Positions 30,795-38,521 of a stretch of DNA of 64,000 bases are shown piece after piece. Each line of letters starts with the position of its first letter. The stretch's first letter is position 1. Source of the DNA: an uncultured Eubacteriales bacterium (GTDB lineage Bacteria; Bacillota; Clostridia; Christensenellales; Borkfalkiaceae); assembly GCA_900547645.1 (NCBI GenBank), contig URHP01000001.1:43937-107936 (forward strand), read 5' to 3'. The notes beneath the pieces were generated by a model. That model was not told where the DNA came from. It made no database searches and was given only the letters and a program-made list of their open reading frames with translations. A program made the translations under genes and the position numbers.

Positions 30795-30823
30795 ATTATA
30801 CGTCGCCGGCAAGAAAAAATCAA
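30795..30823 (-). promoter_or_regulatory. Promoter of the 30174 gene
   Basis: TTGATT (30823..30818), 17-base spacer, TATAAT (30800..30795). Confidence 0.75.
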
Positions 30824-30849
30824 GGGCGCGCCCGAAATTTTTTGGAAAA

Positions 30850-30876
30850 GGAGCGCTTTTTTTGCAAAAACGCTCC
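30850..30876 (-). terminator. Terminator after the M23 gene
   Basis: Stem GGAGCG / CGCTCC with a T/A-rich loop, followed on the minus strand by TTTT. Confidence 0.65.
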
Positions 30877-30896
30877 CGTCCGCGGCAAAGCCGCCC

Positions 30897-31547
30897 TTAC
30901 TTTTCCTCGTAGACCGGATCGAGATACTGCGCGGGATCGGTCTGCGCGCCGTTCAGCTTCATTTCAAAGTGCAGATGCGTTCCGTCGCCCGCCTCGGAGC
31001 CGTATGCTTCGGCAACGGAAGCGATCTGATCGCCCCGGCTGACCGTGTCGCCCTCTTCCAGCCCCTCGACGGGCTCGACAAAGCGGTAGACGGAGACAAG
31101 CCCGTCGCCGTGATCGATGGTGATGAGGTTGCCCAGCTCTTCCGACAGACTGACGTCCGTCACGGTGCCGTCCGCAACCGCATAGACCGCCGTCCCCGCC
31201 GCCGCCGCGAAATCCACGCCTTGATGGCGGTAATACGAGCCCGTGATCTTGTTCGCATAGATCGCATCGTATTCCACGGTATATCCCTCGCTCGCAATGG
31301 GCGCGACGTAGAGCGTCTCGCCGCCCGTAGGCTCGTCCGGTTGTTCGGGCTGTTCGGGCTCCTGGTTCTGATCGTCGTCCTGATCGTCGCCGCCCTGATC
31401 GACGGGCGGGTTTTCCGCCAGATCGTTCTGATCGTTCGTCGTGAAATACACCGTGAGTACGGTAGCCGCCGCAAGCAAAAGCACGCTGACGATGAGCAGG
31501 AAGTAGTACAATCCCTTCTTCTTGGTCTTTGTCTTTTCTTCTTTCAT
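30897..31547 (-). CDS. spoIIQ: M23 (LytM) peptidase-domain membrane protein, SpoIIQ-like
   Basis: 216 residues from the ATG at 31547 (ribosome binding site GGAGGGG). N-terminal membrane anchor (YYFLLIVSVLLLAAATVLTVYF, ~14-35), an acidic Gln/Pro/Glu linker, then a LytM domain with HQGVDFAAAAGTAVYAV (H-x3-D), NLITIDHGDGLVSVY and DGTHLHFEM (H-x-H). All four metal ligands are present. SpoIIQ bridges forespore and mother cell membranes with SpoIIIAH during engulfment; clostridial versions keep the zinc site. It follows a YwmB-like gene, matching the ywmB...spoIIQ context of other spore formers. A generic cell-wall peptidase is the alternative. Confidence 0.75.
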   Translation of the reverse strand: MKEEKTKTKKKGLYYFLLIVSVLLLAAATVLTVYFTTNDQNDLAENPPVDQGGDDQDDDQNQEPEQPEQPDEPTGGETLYVAPIASEGYTVEYDAIYANKITGSYYRHQGVDFAAAAGTAVYAVADGTVTDVSLSEELGNLITIDHGDGLVSVYRFVEPVEGLEEGDTVSRGDQIASVAEAYGSEAGDGTHLHFEMKLNGAQTDPAQYLDPVYEEK

Positions 31548-31624
31548 GATGATACCCCTCCGAATTTTGGTATGTAGATGATGGACGCCCCGCCGTGATT
31601 TTATACGCACGCCCCGAAAATTTT

Positions 31625-32047
31625 TCAGCAGCCGCCGAAGATGACGGGCGTCCCCGCCGCCGTGCGCCCGTTGCCGACCGCAATGTGCAGATTGACCGTC
31701 CTGCCGCCGAGCGCGACGCCCGCGCCGAGCATCGGCGAATGACAATAGTAGTGGATCACCCCGCACGACGTCTCCGTAAAGAGCACTTCGGCGGAAAACC
31801 GCGCGATGAGTTCGCCGTGCACGTCGCCCGCCCAGCGCGCGCTCTCCCCCGCGACGGGCGTGAAAAATTTGACAAGGGCGGGATCCTGCGTTTGTATGAT
31901 GCGTGCGGAGGAAGAACCGCCGAGGGAGAGTTCGTACCCTTCCCCCGCAAAGACGGGAGAGCGGGTGAGCGCGTACGCGAAGACCGCGCACAGAAACGCC
32001 GCCGCAACGAGCGCGATCCCGCCGAGTTTTGCCCGCCGTTTTTTCAT
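31625..32047 (-). CDS. YwmB-like secreted protein
   Basis: 140 residues. Signal peptide or anchor (LGGIALVAAAFLCAVFAYAL, ~8-27), then a short domain with ELIARFSAEVLFTE, GVIHYYCHSPMLG and VNLHIAVGNGRTAAGTPVIFGGC, the C-terminal pattern of YwmB-type proteins (VN-x-x-AV ... GTPIIxG). Function unknown; family members sit next to spoIID/spoIIQ. Its GGAGGAG ribosome binding site is inside the 3' arm of the hairpin that ends the hit transcript. A TATAAT upstream of the hairpin (32107..32102) may serve as its own promoter. Confidence 0.55.
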   Translation of the reverse strand: MKKRRAKLGGIALVAAAFLCAVFAYALTRSPVFAGEGYELSLGGSSSARIIQTQDPALVKFFTPVAGESARWAGDVHGELIARFSAEVLFTETSCGVIHYYCHSPMLGAGVALGGRTVNLHIAVGNGRTAAGTPVIFGGC

Positions 32048-32050
32048 GAA

Positions 32051-32085
32051 AAAACTCCTCCCGCTTTGTTTGCGGAAGGAGTTTT
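32051..32085 (-). terminator. Hairpin ending the hit transcript and masking the next ribosome binding site
   Basis: Stem AAAACTCCTTCCGC / GCGGGAGGAGTTTT with one mismatch, then T-run, then the ATG of the YwmB-like gene. GGAGGAG of the 3' arm is that gene's only ribosome binding site. Confidence 0.8.
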
Positions 32086-32116
32086 GACCGTTTGCGGTCC
32101 GATTATACCTCGGTTT

Positions 32117-32452
32117 TTATTCCCACGGAAGGGCCTGCCCGCCGAGGATATGGATATGCAGATGGTGCACCGTCTGCCCGGCGTTCTCGCCCTGATTGAC
32201 CACCAGGCGGTAGCCGTCCGAAAGCCCGAGCTGCGGCGCGAGCCTGCCGATTTTTTGCAGCGTGCGCCCCAGCAGCGCGGCGCGCGCGTCGTCCGCCTGC
32301 GAAAGGAGCGCAAAGTGATCGCGCGGCACGCACAGCAGGTGGATCTTCGCCTTGGGTTCGATGTCCTTGAAGATGACGATCTCGTCGTCTTCATACACCT
32401 TTGCAGAGGGGATCTCCCCCGCCATGATCTTGCAGAATACGCAGTTTTCCAT
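32117..32452 (-). CDS. hit: HIT-family (histidine triad) nucleotide hydrolase
   Basis: 111 residues from the second ATG at 32452 (MENCVFCKIMAGEIPS); the first, at 32458, is only two bases from the AAGGAG site. The histidine triad is HHLHIHILGG near the C-terminus, and CVFC...H forms a zinc site. HinT-like enzymes hydrolyse AMP-amidates and aminoacyl-adenylates. It follows mtaB in the prmA-rsmE-mtaB-hit operon. Confidence 0.95.
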   Translation of the reverse strand: MENCVFCKIMAGEIPSAKVYEDDEIVIFKDIEPKAKIHLLCVPRDHFALLSQADDARAALLGRTLQKIGRLAPQLGLSDGYRLVVNQGENAGQTVHHLHIHILGGQALPWE

Positions 32453-32454
32453 GA

Positions 32455-33678
32455 TCATATCTCCTTTATGACTGCGGCATGGTAGCCGTCTTTTTCGCGT
32501 CGGTCCAGCCTGACCTCGTACATACCCCCTTCCTTTACGCCCTCCGCATACACGCGGATATAGTTGGGGGTATACCCGCCGTCCTCTTCGAAGAGCGCCG
32601 GAAACGTCCTTCCCGCAAACCGCGCGAGATAGGTCTCCTCCGCCTCCCGCGCGCAGGCGAGCATGCGCGCCATGCGCTCCCTTCTGACGGCGTCCGGAAG
32701 CGGCTTCTTTTTGGCGGCGACGGTGCCGGGGCGGGCGGAATAGGGAAAGGCATGCACGCGCGCCAGCCCCGCTTCCCGCACGATCGAAAGGCTCTGCCCG
32801 AAGTCCTCCTCCGTCTCCGTCGGAAATCCCACGATCAGATCGGTCGTGACCGCCGCATCGGGGAAATATTCCCCGATGAGCGCGCACGCTTCCAGATACT
32901 GCGCGCGCGTGTAGCGGCGGTTCATCGCGCGGAGCACCGCGTCCGAACCGCTCTGCAGCGAAAGGTGGAAATGTTCGCACACGTTGCCCGCCGAACGCAT
33001 CTTTTCCAGAAATTCCCGCGTGACGATGCCCTCTTCGAGCGAGCCGAGGCGGATGCGCGCGGGCACGTCCTTGAGCGCGAGCAGCAGATCGCCGAGATCG
33101 TGCGCGCCGTCGCGGTATGAAGTGATGTCGATGCCCGTCAGCACGATCTCGCGCGCGCCGCACGCCTGCGCCTCCGAAAGCACGCTCCGGATCCCGCGCG
33201 AACGGGAACGCCCGCGCAGATAGGGAATGAGGCAGTAGGAACAGAAGCGGTCGCATCCGTCCTGAATGCGGATGTTCTGCCGCGTATGCGTGCGCTTGGG
33301 CGCGGGAAGTTCGCAAAACGCCGTCTCCGTCTCCAGGAAAACGCCCTCCTCGTCCAGAAGTTCCAAAATTTTATCCTTGCGCATCGTCCCCGTCACCAGC
33401 GTGACGCCCGCGCGGGAAGCAAACGCCTGCGGGGCATTCTGCGACGCGCACCCGCACACGATCACAGGCGCGGACGGATTGAACTTCCGGAGACGCGCCA
33501 CCGCCTGACGGCTCTTTCTTTCCGCCTCCGCGGTGACGGCGCAGGTGTTGATCAGATACAGATCGGCGGGACAGGGCACAGTCGCCGTCTCCCAGCCGCG
33601 CGCTTCCAGCCCCGCCAGCAGGGAATCGCTCTCCGCCTCGTTCACCTTGCAGCCGAGCGTCAGAACGCATGCCTTCAT
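32455..33678 (-). CDS. mtaB: tRNA (N6-threonylcarbamoyladenosine 37) methylthiotransferase MtaB
   Basis: 407 residues from the ATG at 33678. N-terminal UPF0004 domain with three cysteines (LGCKVNEAES, NTCAVTAEAE, CGCASQN), radical SAM core with CDRFCSYCLIPYLRGRSRSR, and a C-terminal TRAM domain (LFEEDGGYTPNYIRVY). It makes ms2t6A in tRNAs reading ANN codons. The start overlaps the rsmE stop (ATGA). The set prmA-rsmE-mtaB is widely conserved in Firmicutes. Confidence 0.95.
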   Translation of the reverse strand: MKACVLTLGCKVNEAESDSLLAGLEARGWETATVPCPADLYLINTCAVTAEAERKSRQAVARLRKFNPSAPVIVCGCASQNAPQAFASRAGVTLVTGTMRKDKILELLDEEGVFLETETAFCELPAPKRTHTRQNIRIQDGCDRFCSYCLIPYLRGRSRSRGIRSVLSEAQACGAREIVLTGIDITSYRDGAHDLGDLLLALKDVPARIRLGSLEEGIVTREFLEKMRSAGNVCEHFHLSLQSGSDAVLRAMNRRYTRAQYLEACALIGEYFPDAAVTTDLIVGFPTETEEDFGQSLSIVREAGLARVHAFPYSARPGTVAAKKKPLPDAVRRERMARMLACAREAEETYLARFAGRTFPALFEEDGGYTPNYIRVYAEGVKEGGMYEVRLDRREKDGYHAAVIKEI

Positions 33679-34391
33679 CCGAGTTCCCCCGCCTCGTGCA
33701 TGACGACGGAGAGAAGGGCGATGGCGGCGGTCTCCGCGCGCAGGATGCGCCTGCCGAGCGACACGCCGCAATAGCCGAGCCGCTGCGCGAGCGCGTATTC
33801 TTCCTCCGCAAAGCCCCCTTCGCTGCCCACCACGGCGGCGACGGTGGCACCGGTATCGATCAGATCTTTCTCCGTTTCGGAAATAAATTCACAGGCAAAC
33901 AGGCGCGTGACGCATTCCGTCCCCGCCTGAAGCGCGTCTTCCAGCGTCTCGTAATACTCCACGCGCGGCACGCTCGCGCGCAGGCACTGCTTTGCCGCTT
34001 CGCGCGCGACGCGGTTGAGCCGCTCCAGCTTGTTCTCGTTCATATAGGCGGAACAGTAGCGCGAAGAGAACACGCCGATGCGGGAGACGCCCAGCTCGGT
34101 CGCCTTCTGCACGACCAGCTCCGTCTTGTCCCCTTTGAGCGCGCCGATGAGCAGAAACACCCATGTCTTCGGTTCGCGGTCGGAGACGTTTTCCCGCACG
34201 ATATGCACGGAGATCCCCCGCTTATCCGCCCTTGTGACGACGGCGGAATATTCCTTGCCGCTGCCGTCGAACAGGGTGATCTCGTCCCCCTCCGCAAGCC
34301 GCAGCACAGTCTTCGCGTGGCGGGATTCTTCCTCGGGAAGCGTCATTTCCTCTGAGACGTTCTCCACAAAAAAGCGTTTCGGTGCAGCCAT
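33675..34391 (-). CDS. rsmE: 16S rRNA m3U1498 methyltransferase RsmE
   Basis: 238 residues. N-terminal PUA-like domain (FFVENVSEEMTLPEEESRHAKTVLRL), then a SPOUT methyltransferase with KGDKTELVVQKATELGVSRI, ERLNRVAREAAKQCLRASVP and the knot VVGSEGGFAEEEYALA ... LGRRILRAETAAIALLS. It methylates the ribosomal decoding centre. It begins right after the prmA stop with no gap. Confidence 0.96.
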   Translation of the reverse strand: MAAPKRFFVENVSEEMTLPEEESRHAKTVLRLAEGDEITLFDGSGKEYSAVVTRADKRGISVHIVRENVSDREPKTWVFLLIGALKGDKTELVVQKATELGVSRIGVFSSRYCSAYMNENKLERLNRVAREAAKQCLRASVPRVEYYETLEDALQAGTECVTRLFACEFISETEKDLIDTGATVAAVVGSEGGFAEEEYALAQRLGYCGVSLGRRILRAETAAIALLSVVMHEAGELG

Positions 34392-35333
34392 TCAAACCCT
34401 CTCATAGACGAGCGCGTACCACTCGCCCTTCCGCATTTCCCGTTGCAAGGCAAGCCCCTGCGCCCCGTACGCCTGCTTTACGGGAGCAAGTCTGTCCGCG
34501 ATGATGCCGCTTAAGATCAGCGTTCCGCCCGCTTTGAGATTTTGGGGAACGGACGGCGCAAGGCGCGTCAGAATTTCCGCCGTGATATTGGCAAGCACGA
34601 CGTCGCCGCGCACGTCGGCGTGTTCCAGAAGGTCGGAATGCGCGACGGTGACGCGCTCCGCCACGCCGTTGACTTCCGCATTGTGCTGCGCGGATGCGAC
34701 CGCGACGGGATCGATGTCGGTGAGATAGCACTTCCCCGCGCCGAGTTTTGCTGCGGCGATGCCCAGAATGCCGCTGCCGCAGCCCACGTCCACGACGGTG
34801 TCCCCCGCCTTCAGCACTTCCTGCAGGGCTTCCAGACACATGGAGGTCGTCTCATGCTCCCCCGTGCCGAACGCCATGTTGGAATCGAGCGTGACGACCG
34901 CTTCCCCTTCCGCGGGCACGTAGTCGATCCATGCGGGCACGATGACAACGCGCGCGCCGATATGCAGCGGGCGGAAGTGCTTCTTCCACACGTCGATCCA
35001 GTCGTCCCCGTCGATGACGCGGCGCGTCTGCTCGAGCGAGCCGAACTCCAGCCCGCCGCGCGAGCGCATCTCTTCCAGACGCACGCGTAGGTCGGCCGCC
35101 GCCGCATCGGCGACGTCGGGCTTCAAAAAGCACTTGACGAGGACGTCTGCGCGCGGCGCTTTCAGTTCGTCGTCGATATAGTCCCAATAGACGCCCGTAT
35201 CGCCGCGGATGAGCGCGACGACGTCCTTCGCATCGCTGACGGCAACGCCGCCTTCGGTAAATTCCCACATGACGTCGGCGACGAGCTCGCTCGCCTCGGA
35301 CGTCGTATGTACGGTCAGTTCAACGTATTTCAT
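34392..35333 (-). CDS. prmA: Ribosomal protein L11 methyltransferase
   Basis: 313 residues. N-terminal substrate domain (MKYVELTVHTTSEASELVADVMWE), linker, then class I SAM-dependent domain with VVDVGCGSGILGIAAAKLGA (~165-184), DIDPVAVASAQHN and VVLANITAEILTRL. AFGTGEHETT is the family hallmark. It trimethylates L11. The start is fixed by family alignment, and the promoter -10 ends 6 bases upstream with no ribosome binding site, so a leaderless mRNA is predicted. First gene of prmA-rsmE-mtaB-hit. Confidence 0.96.
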   Translation of the reverse strand: MKYVELTVHTTSEASELVADVMWEFTEGGVAVSDAKDVVALIRGDTGVYWDYIDDELKAPRADVLVKCFLKPDVADAAAADLRVRLEEMRSRGGLEFGSLEQTRRVIDGDDWIDVWKKHFRPLHIGARVVIVPAWIDYVPAEGEAVVTLDSNMAFGTGEHETTSMCLEALQEVLKAGDTVVDVGCGSGILGIAAAKLGAGKCYLTDIDPVAVASAQHNAEVNGVAERVTVAHSDLLEHADVRGDVVLANITAEILTRLAPSVPQNLKAGGTLILSGIIADRLAPVKQAYGAQGLALQREMRKGEWYALVYERV

Positions 35334-35339
35334 GGCTCT

Positions 35340-35368
35340 ATTATAAATCTGCTCCGCCCTCTTGTCAA
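35340..35368 (-). promoter_or_regulatory. prmA promoter (predicted leaderless)
   Basis: Consensus TTGACA (35368..35363), 17-base spacer, TATAAT (35345..35340), then six bases AGAGCC and the ATG. Confidence 0.88.
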
Positions 35369-35411
35369 GAAATGCTCAGTCTTCCACAAGATAATCGACC
35401 GATACGGACCT

Positions 35412-35672
35412 CTACGTCTGCGTCACCGCATGCATATAGGGCTTGACGGTGTTTGCGTGATAGCCCTGCGTCTGATAGCGCCCGAGCGCGGCAAAATCCG
35501 CGAGCGTCACGATGAGGATGAGATCGTACGAACGCGGCGAGCGCAGCCCGTCCACGCCCACCTCCACGGCGAGCGCCGTCTCCTCGTTCCCGCGCATGGA
35601 GAGCAGCATCTCTTTTGCCTCCTGCGCGCTGCAACCTTCCTTCATTTTAAAACAGACAACGTGTTTGACCAT
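35412..35672 (-). CDS. Dabb-domain (stress-responsive A/B barrel) protein
   Basis: 86 residues. It matches the Dabb pattern: MVKHVVCFKMKEGCSAQEAKEM at the start, VDGLRSPRSYDLILIVTLADFAALGRYQTQGYHANTVKPYM for the second half. These are small ferredoxin-like dimers, of unknown function in most bacteria. GGAGG ribosome binding site. It follows the cysteine desulfurase gene by 35 bases. Confidence 0.88.
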   Translation of the reverse strand: MVKHVVCFKMKEGCSAQEAKEMLLSMRGNEETALAVEVGVDGLRSPRSYDLILIVTLADFAALGRYQTQGYHANTVKPYMHAVTQT

Positions 35673-35707
35673 AGTTCCTCCGTTCCCGCGGCGCGCGGCC
35701 GCGCCGT

Positions 35708-36811
35708 TTATTTTTGCGTAAATTTCCGATAGCTCTCCGCGACGATCTCGGCGGCGCGCAGCGCGTCCGCTTCCGTCGTCTGCATGCCGAAGGAGAACCG
35801 CACGCCGCGGAAGGCCTCTTCTTCCGAACGCCCCATCGCCATCAGCACGTGCGACGGCTTTGCGCTGTGCGCCGAACACGCCGCGCCGCCCGAACAGGCG
35901 ACGCCCGCAAGATCGAGCAGGTCCAGAAACGCCGTACCGCCGCGCGCGAACGTCAGGTGCGAAATGTTGGGAACGCGCCGCGCCCCGTCCGCGCGCACCT
36001 CTTTGCCGAGCGCTTCCGACACATACTGTTCGAAGAGCGTCCGCACCGAGCCCGTATGCCGCACGAACGCTTCGCGCTCCCGCTGCGCCAGCTGCAATGC
36101 GCAGGCAAATCCCACCGCGCCCGCGACGTTGCTTGTGCCGCCGCGCAGACCGCGCTCCTGCTCGCCCCCCGCGATGAGCGGCGAGAGCTTCACGCCCCGC
36201 TTTACGATCAGCGCGCCGACGCCCTTGGGCCCGCCCGCCTTATGGGCGGAGAGAGAGATGAGGTCGCAGCAACGGACGAGCTCCTTCAAATCGCAGGCGC
36301 ACGCCGCCTGCACGCAGTCGGAAAAAAACAGGGCGCCGCGCGCATGGGCGGTCTCCGCAAGCGCCTGCACGGGCTGAACGCAGCCCGTCTCGTTATTGAC
36401 TGCCATGACGCCCGCAAGGCGCGCGCTTCCCATTGCCTGCGCGAGCGCTTCGGGCGTGACGATGCCGTCCGCATCCGCGGGCGCGAACGTCACGGGGAGG
36501 GACAGCAGGCGCGCCGCCTCCAGCACGGCGTGGTGCTCGATCGCGGAGACGCAGACGCCGCCCGCGCCCGCAGCGCCGCGCACCGCCCAATTGTCCGCCT
36601 CCGTTCCGCCCGACGTAAAACAGACTTCCGAGGGCTGCACCCCCAGCGTCTCCGCCACGGCATCGCGCGCCGTGCGCAGCGCCTGCGCAGCGCGCCGCCC
36701 GAATGCGTGGAGCGAGTCGGGATTGCCGAACGCGTCGGTCAGATAGGGCATCATTTCCGCAAGGACTTCCTTCCGCAGGGGGGAAGTTGCGGCATAGTCG
36801 AGATAGATCAT
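35708..36811 (-). CDS. iscS: Cysteine desulfurase (IscS/NifS family)
   Basis: 367 residues from the ATG at 36811 (MIYLDYAATSPLRKEVL). PLP enzyme that mobilises sulfur from cysteine. Motifs are DYAATSPL at the N-terminus, TSGGTEADNWAV, SAIEHHAVLEAA, the PLP lysine in SLSAHKAGGPKGVGAL, and the active-site loop VACSGGAACSAHSAKPSHVLMAMG. Start overlaps the tcdA stop (ATGA). No IscU-type scaffold gene is adjacent; a role with tRNA thiolation or general Fe-S supply cannot be decided. Confidence 0.92.
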   Translation of the reverse strand: MIYLDYAATSPLRKEVLAEMMPYLTDAFGNPDSLHAFGRRAAQALRTARDAVAETLGVQPSEVCFTSGGTEADNWAVRGAAGAGGVCVSAIEHHAVLEAARLLSLPVTFAPADADGIVTPEALAQAMGSARLAGVMAVNNETGCVQPVQALAETAHARGALFFSDCVQAACACDLKELVRCCDLISLSAHKAGGPKGVGALIVKRGVKLSPLIAGGEQERGLRGGTSNVAGAVGFACALQLAQREREAFVRHTGSVRTLFEQYVSEALGKEVRADGARRVPNISHLTFARGGTAFLDLLDLAGVACSGGAACSAHSAKPSHVLMAMGRSEEEAFRGVRFSFGMQTTEADALRAAEIVAESYRKFTQK

Positions 36812-37488
36812 TTGACAAGTTCTCCGATGATATGCCCCGCCATCAGCAGCCCCATGACGGGAGGGACGAAGGAAACGGAGCCCACCGTGTCCGCGGTCCC
36901 CCCTTTCGGGAGTTCGTCCGACCAGACGACGGGCAGATTCTCCACACCCCGTTTTTTCAGCTCGCGGCGCAGTACGCGCGCCAGCGGATCGACGCTCGTC
37001 CGGGAAAGATCGGACACGCGGAAAGCGGAGGCATCCAGCTTGTTGCCGGCGCCGAGCGCCGAAATGACGGGTACGCCCGCCGCCTTTGCCGAACAGACGA
37101 GATGGATCTTTGCCGTCACGTTGTCGATGCAGTCCGCAAGATAGTCGAACCCCGCAAGCGGCATAAGGTGCGCCGTCTCGGGCAGATAAAAGAGCTTGTA
37201 CGCTTCCGCGCGGCAGGCGGGGTTGATGTCGAGCACGCGTTCGCGCATGACGTCCGCCTTTGCCTGTCCGATCGTGGACGTGAGGGCGACGAGCTGGCGG
37301 TTGCAGTTGCTCTCTTCCACGACGTCTTTGTCGATGAGCGCAAGGCTGCCCACGCCCGCCCGCGCAAGCGCTTCGGCGCACCAGCTGCCCACGCCGCCCA
37401 GCCCGAACACGGCGACGCGGCTTCGTTTCAGTTTTTCCACACCCGCTTCCCCGAGGAGCAGCGCCGTGCGGCTGTAGCGGTCTTCCAT
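36808..37488 (-). CDS. tcdA: tRNA threonylcarbamoyladenosine dehydratase TcdA
   Basis: 226 residues from the ATG at 37488 (MEDRYSRTALLLGEAG). E1-like ThiF fold with nucleotide-binding VAVFGLGGVGSWCAEALARAG (~27-47), LIDKDVVEESNCNRQLVAL, FDYLADCIDNVTAKI, and a C-terminal PPVMGLLMAG. It forms cyclic t6A at position 37 of tRNAs in an ATP-dependent step. The start fits the family and lies 6 bases after a perfect -10, without a ribosome binding site: predicted leaderless. First gene of tcdA-cysteine desulfurase-Dabb. Confidence 0.93.
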   Translation of the reverse strand: MEDRYSRTALLLGEAGVEKLKRSRVAVFGLGGVGSWCAEALARAGVGSLALIDKDVVEESNCNRQLVALTSTIGQAKADVMRERVLDINPACRAEAYKLFYLPETAHLMPLAGFDYLADCIDNVTAKIHLVCSAKAAGVPVISALGAGNKLDASAFRVSDLSRTSVDPLARVLRRELKKRGVENLPVVWSDELPKGGTADTVGSVSFVPPVMGLLMAGHIIGELVK

Positions 37489-37494
37489 GCGCTC

Positions 37495-37523
37495 ATTATA
37501 CCGCCTGCGCGCAAAAATGTCAA
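37495..37523 (-). promoter_or_regulatory. tcdA promoter (predicted leaderless)
   Basis: TTGACA (37523..37518), 17-base spacer, TATAAT (37500..37495), six bases GAGCGC, then ATG. Confidence 0.9.
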
Positions 37524-37550
37524 CGCGCGACGCGGTTTTTCGGCAAAACG

Positions 37551-37579
37551 TGGACAATCTTCCGCCGTTGTGCTATAAT
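37551..37579 (+). promoter_or_regulatory. Promoter of the AAA ATPase gene
   Basis: TGGACA (37551-37556), 17-base spacer, extended -10 TGC-TATAAT (37574-37579). Divergent from the tcdA promoter. Confidence 0.8.
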
Positions 37580-37596
37580 GGCGGCAGAGGAATCGT

Positions 37597-38469
37597 ATGC
37601 TGTATCTCTCCCGTTTCGCGTTCCCCGATTGGGACGACGACTATCGGTTCCGTCTCGATCTCAAACGGACGTGTTACAATTCGATCTACCCCTTTTTCGT
37701 GCTCTCCGAACGCGGGCTTACGGAAGTGGAGTTTGCGCCCGTCACCGTCTTTTACGGCGGCAACGGAAGCGGAAAGACGACCGCGCTCAACGTGATCGCG
37801 GAGGCACTCTCCCTGCCGCGGAGCGCGCCGTTCAACCGTTCGGATTTTTTCGGCGACTACGTGCGGCGCTGCTCGTTTGCGCTCGCGGCGACGCCGCCCG
37901 CCGGCGCGATCGTGACGAGCGACGACGTGTTCGAATACATGCTCAACGTGCGCACGCTGTCCGACGACGTGGACAGGGAGCGGGAAGCGCTGCTCGGAGA
38001 ATGGGCGGAGCGCAAGTACGAGCACTTTCAGATGCGCTCGCTCGACGACTACGATACGCTCAAAAAGACGCTTGACGCGCGCAGGAAGACGCAGTCGGCG
38101 TATGTGCGCGAACGTATCGCCAAAAACCCGCGCGAACAGTCCAACGGCGAGAGCGCCTACTTTTACTTTACAAGCCGCCTGCAGGACGCGGGGCTGTACC
38201 TTCTGGACGAACCGGAAAACAGCCTTTCGGCGCGGCGGCAGCTGGAACTGCGCGAGTTTCTGGAAGACGCCGCACGGTTTTTCGGCTGTCAGTTCGTGAT
38301 CGCGACGCACTCCCCCTTCCTGCTCTCCCTGCGCGGCGCAAAGATCTACGATCTGGACGCGGCGCCCGCCCGCGTGAAACGCTGGACGCAGCTGGAAGAC
38401 GTGCGCGCCGCCTACGATTTCTTTTTCTCCCGCCGCGACGAATTTGATCCGCCGCCCCAGAAATCATAG
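37597..38469 (+). CDS. AAA-family ATPase (RecF/SMC-like, COG3910 type)
   Basis: 290 residues, ribosome binding site GAGGAA. Walker A is FYGGNGSGKTTALNVIAE (~50-67); NGESAYFYFTSRLQDAGLYLLDEPENSLSARRQLEL combines the ABC-like signature and Walker B; QFVIATHSPFLLSL is the H-loop region. Proteins of this type are predicted ATPases of unknown function; no partner nuclease or toxin is adjacent, so I do not call it a defence gene. Monocistronic, with its own promoter and terminator. Confidence 0.85.
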   Translation: MLYLSRFAFPDWDDDYRFRLDLKRTCYNSIYPFFVLSERGLTEVEFAPVTVFYGGNGSGKTTALNVIAEALSLPRSAPFNRSDFFGDYVRRCSFALAATPPAGAIVTSDDVFEYMLNVRTLSDDVDREREALLGEWAERKYEHFQMRSLDDYDTLKKTLDARRKTQSAYVRERIAKNPREQSNGESAYFYFTSRLQDAGLYLLDEPENSLSARRQLELREFLEDAARFFGCQFVIATHSPFLLSLRGAKIYDLDAAPARVKRWTQLEDVRAAYDFFFSRRDEFDPPPQKS

Positions 38470-38479
38470 ACACATGCAA

Positions 38480-38515
38480 AAGATCCCGGGCGAAAACCCG
38501 GGATCTTATTTTTTC
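38480..38515 (+). terminator. Terminator of the AAA ATPase gene
   Basis: Stem AAGATCCCGGG / CCCGGGATCTT with a six-base loop, then ATTTTTTC on the plus strand. It can also act for the convergent kinase-like gene. Confidence 0.88.
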
Positions 38516-38521
38516 GGAAAT

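Noticed and set aside
29982-31577. 531-codon plus-strand frame across the 30174 and M23 genes
   Set aside because: It covers a terminator and two promoters of the opposite strand; the minus-strand genes have better starts and recognisable domains.
37597-38469. AAA ATPase as part of a phage-defence system
   Set aside because: It stands alone with its own promoter and terminator, and no nuclease, toxin or effector gene is adjacent. There is no evidence beyond the ATPase fold.
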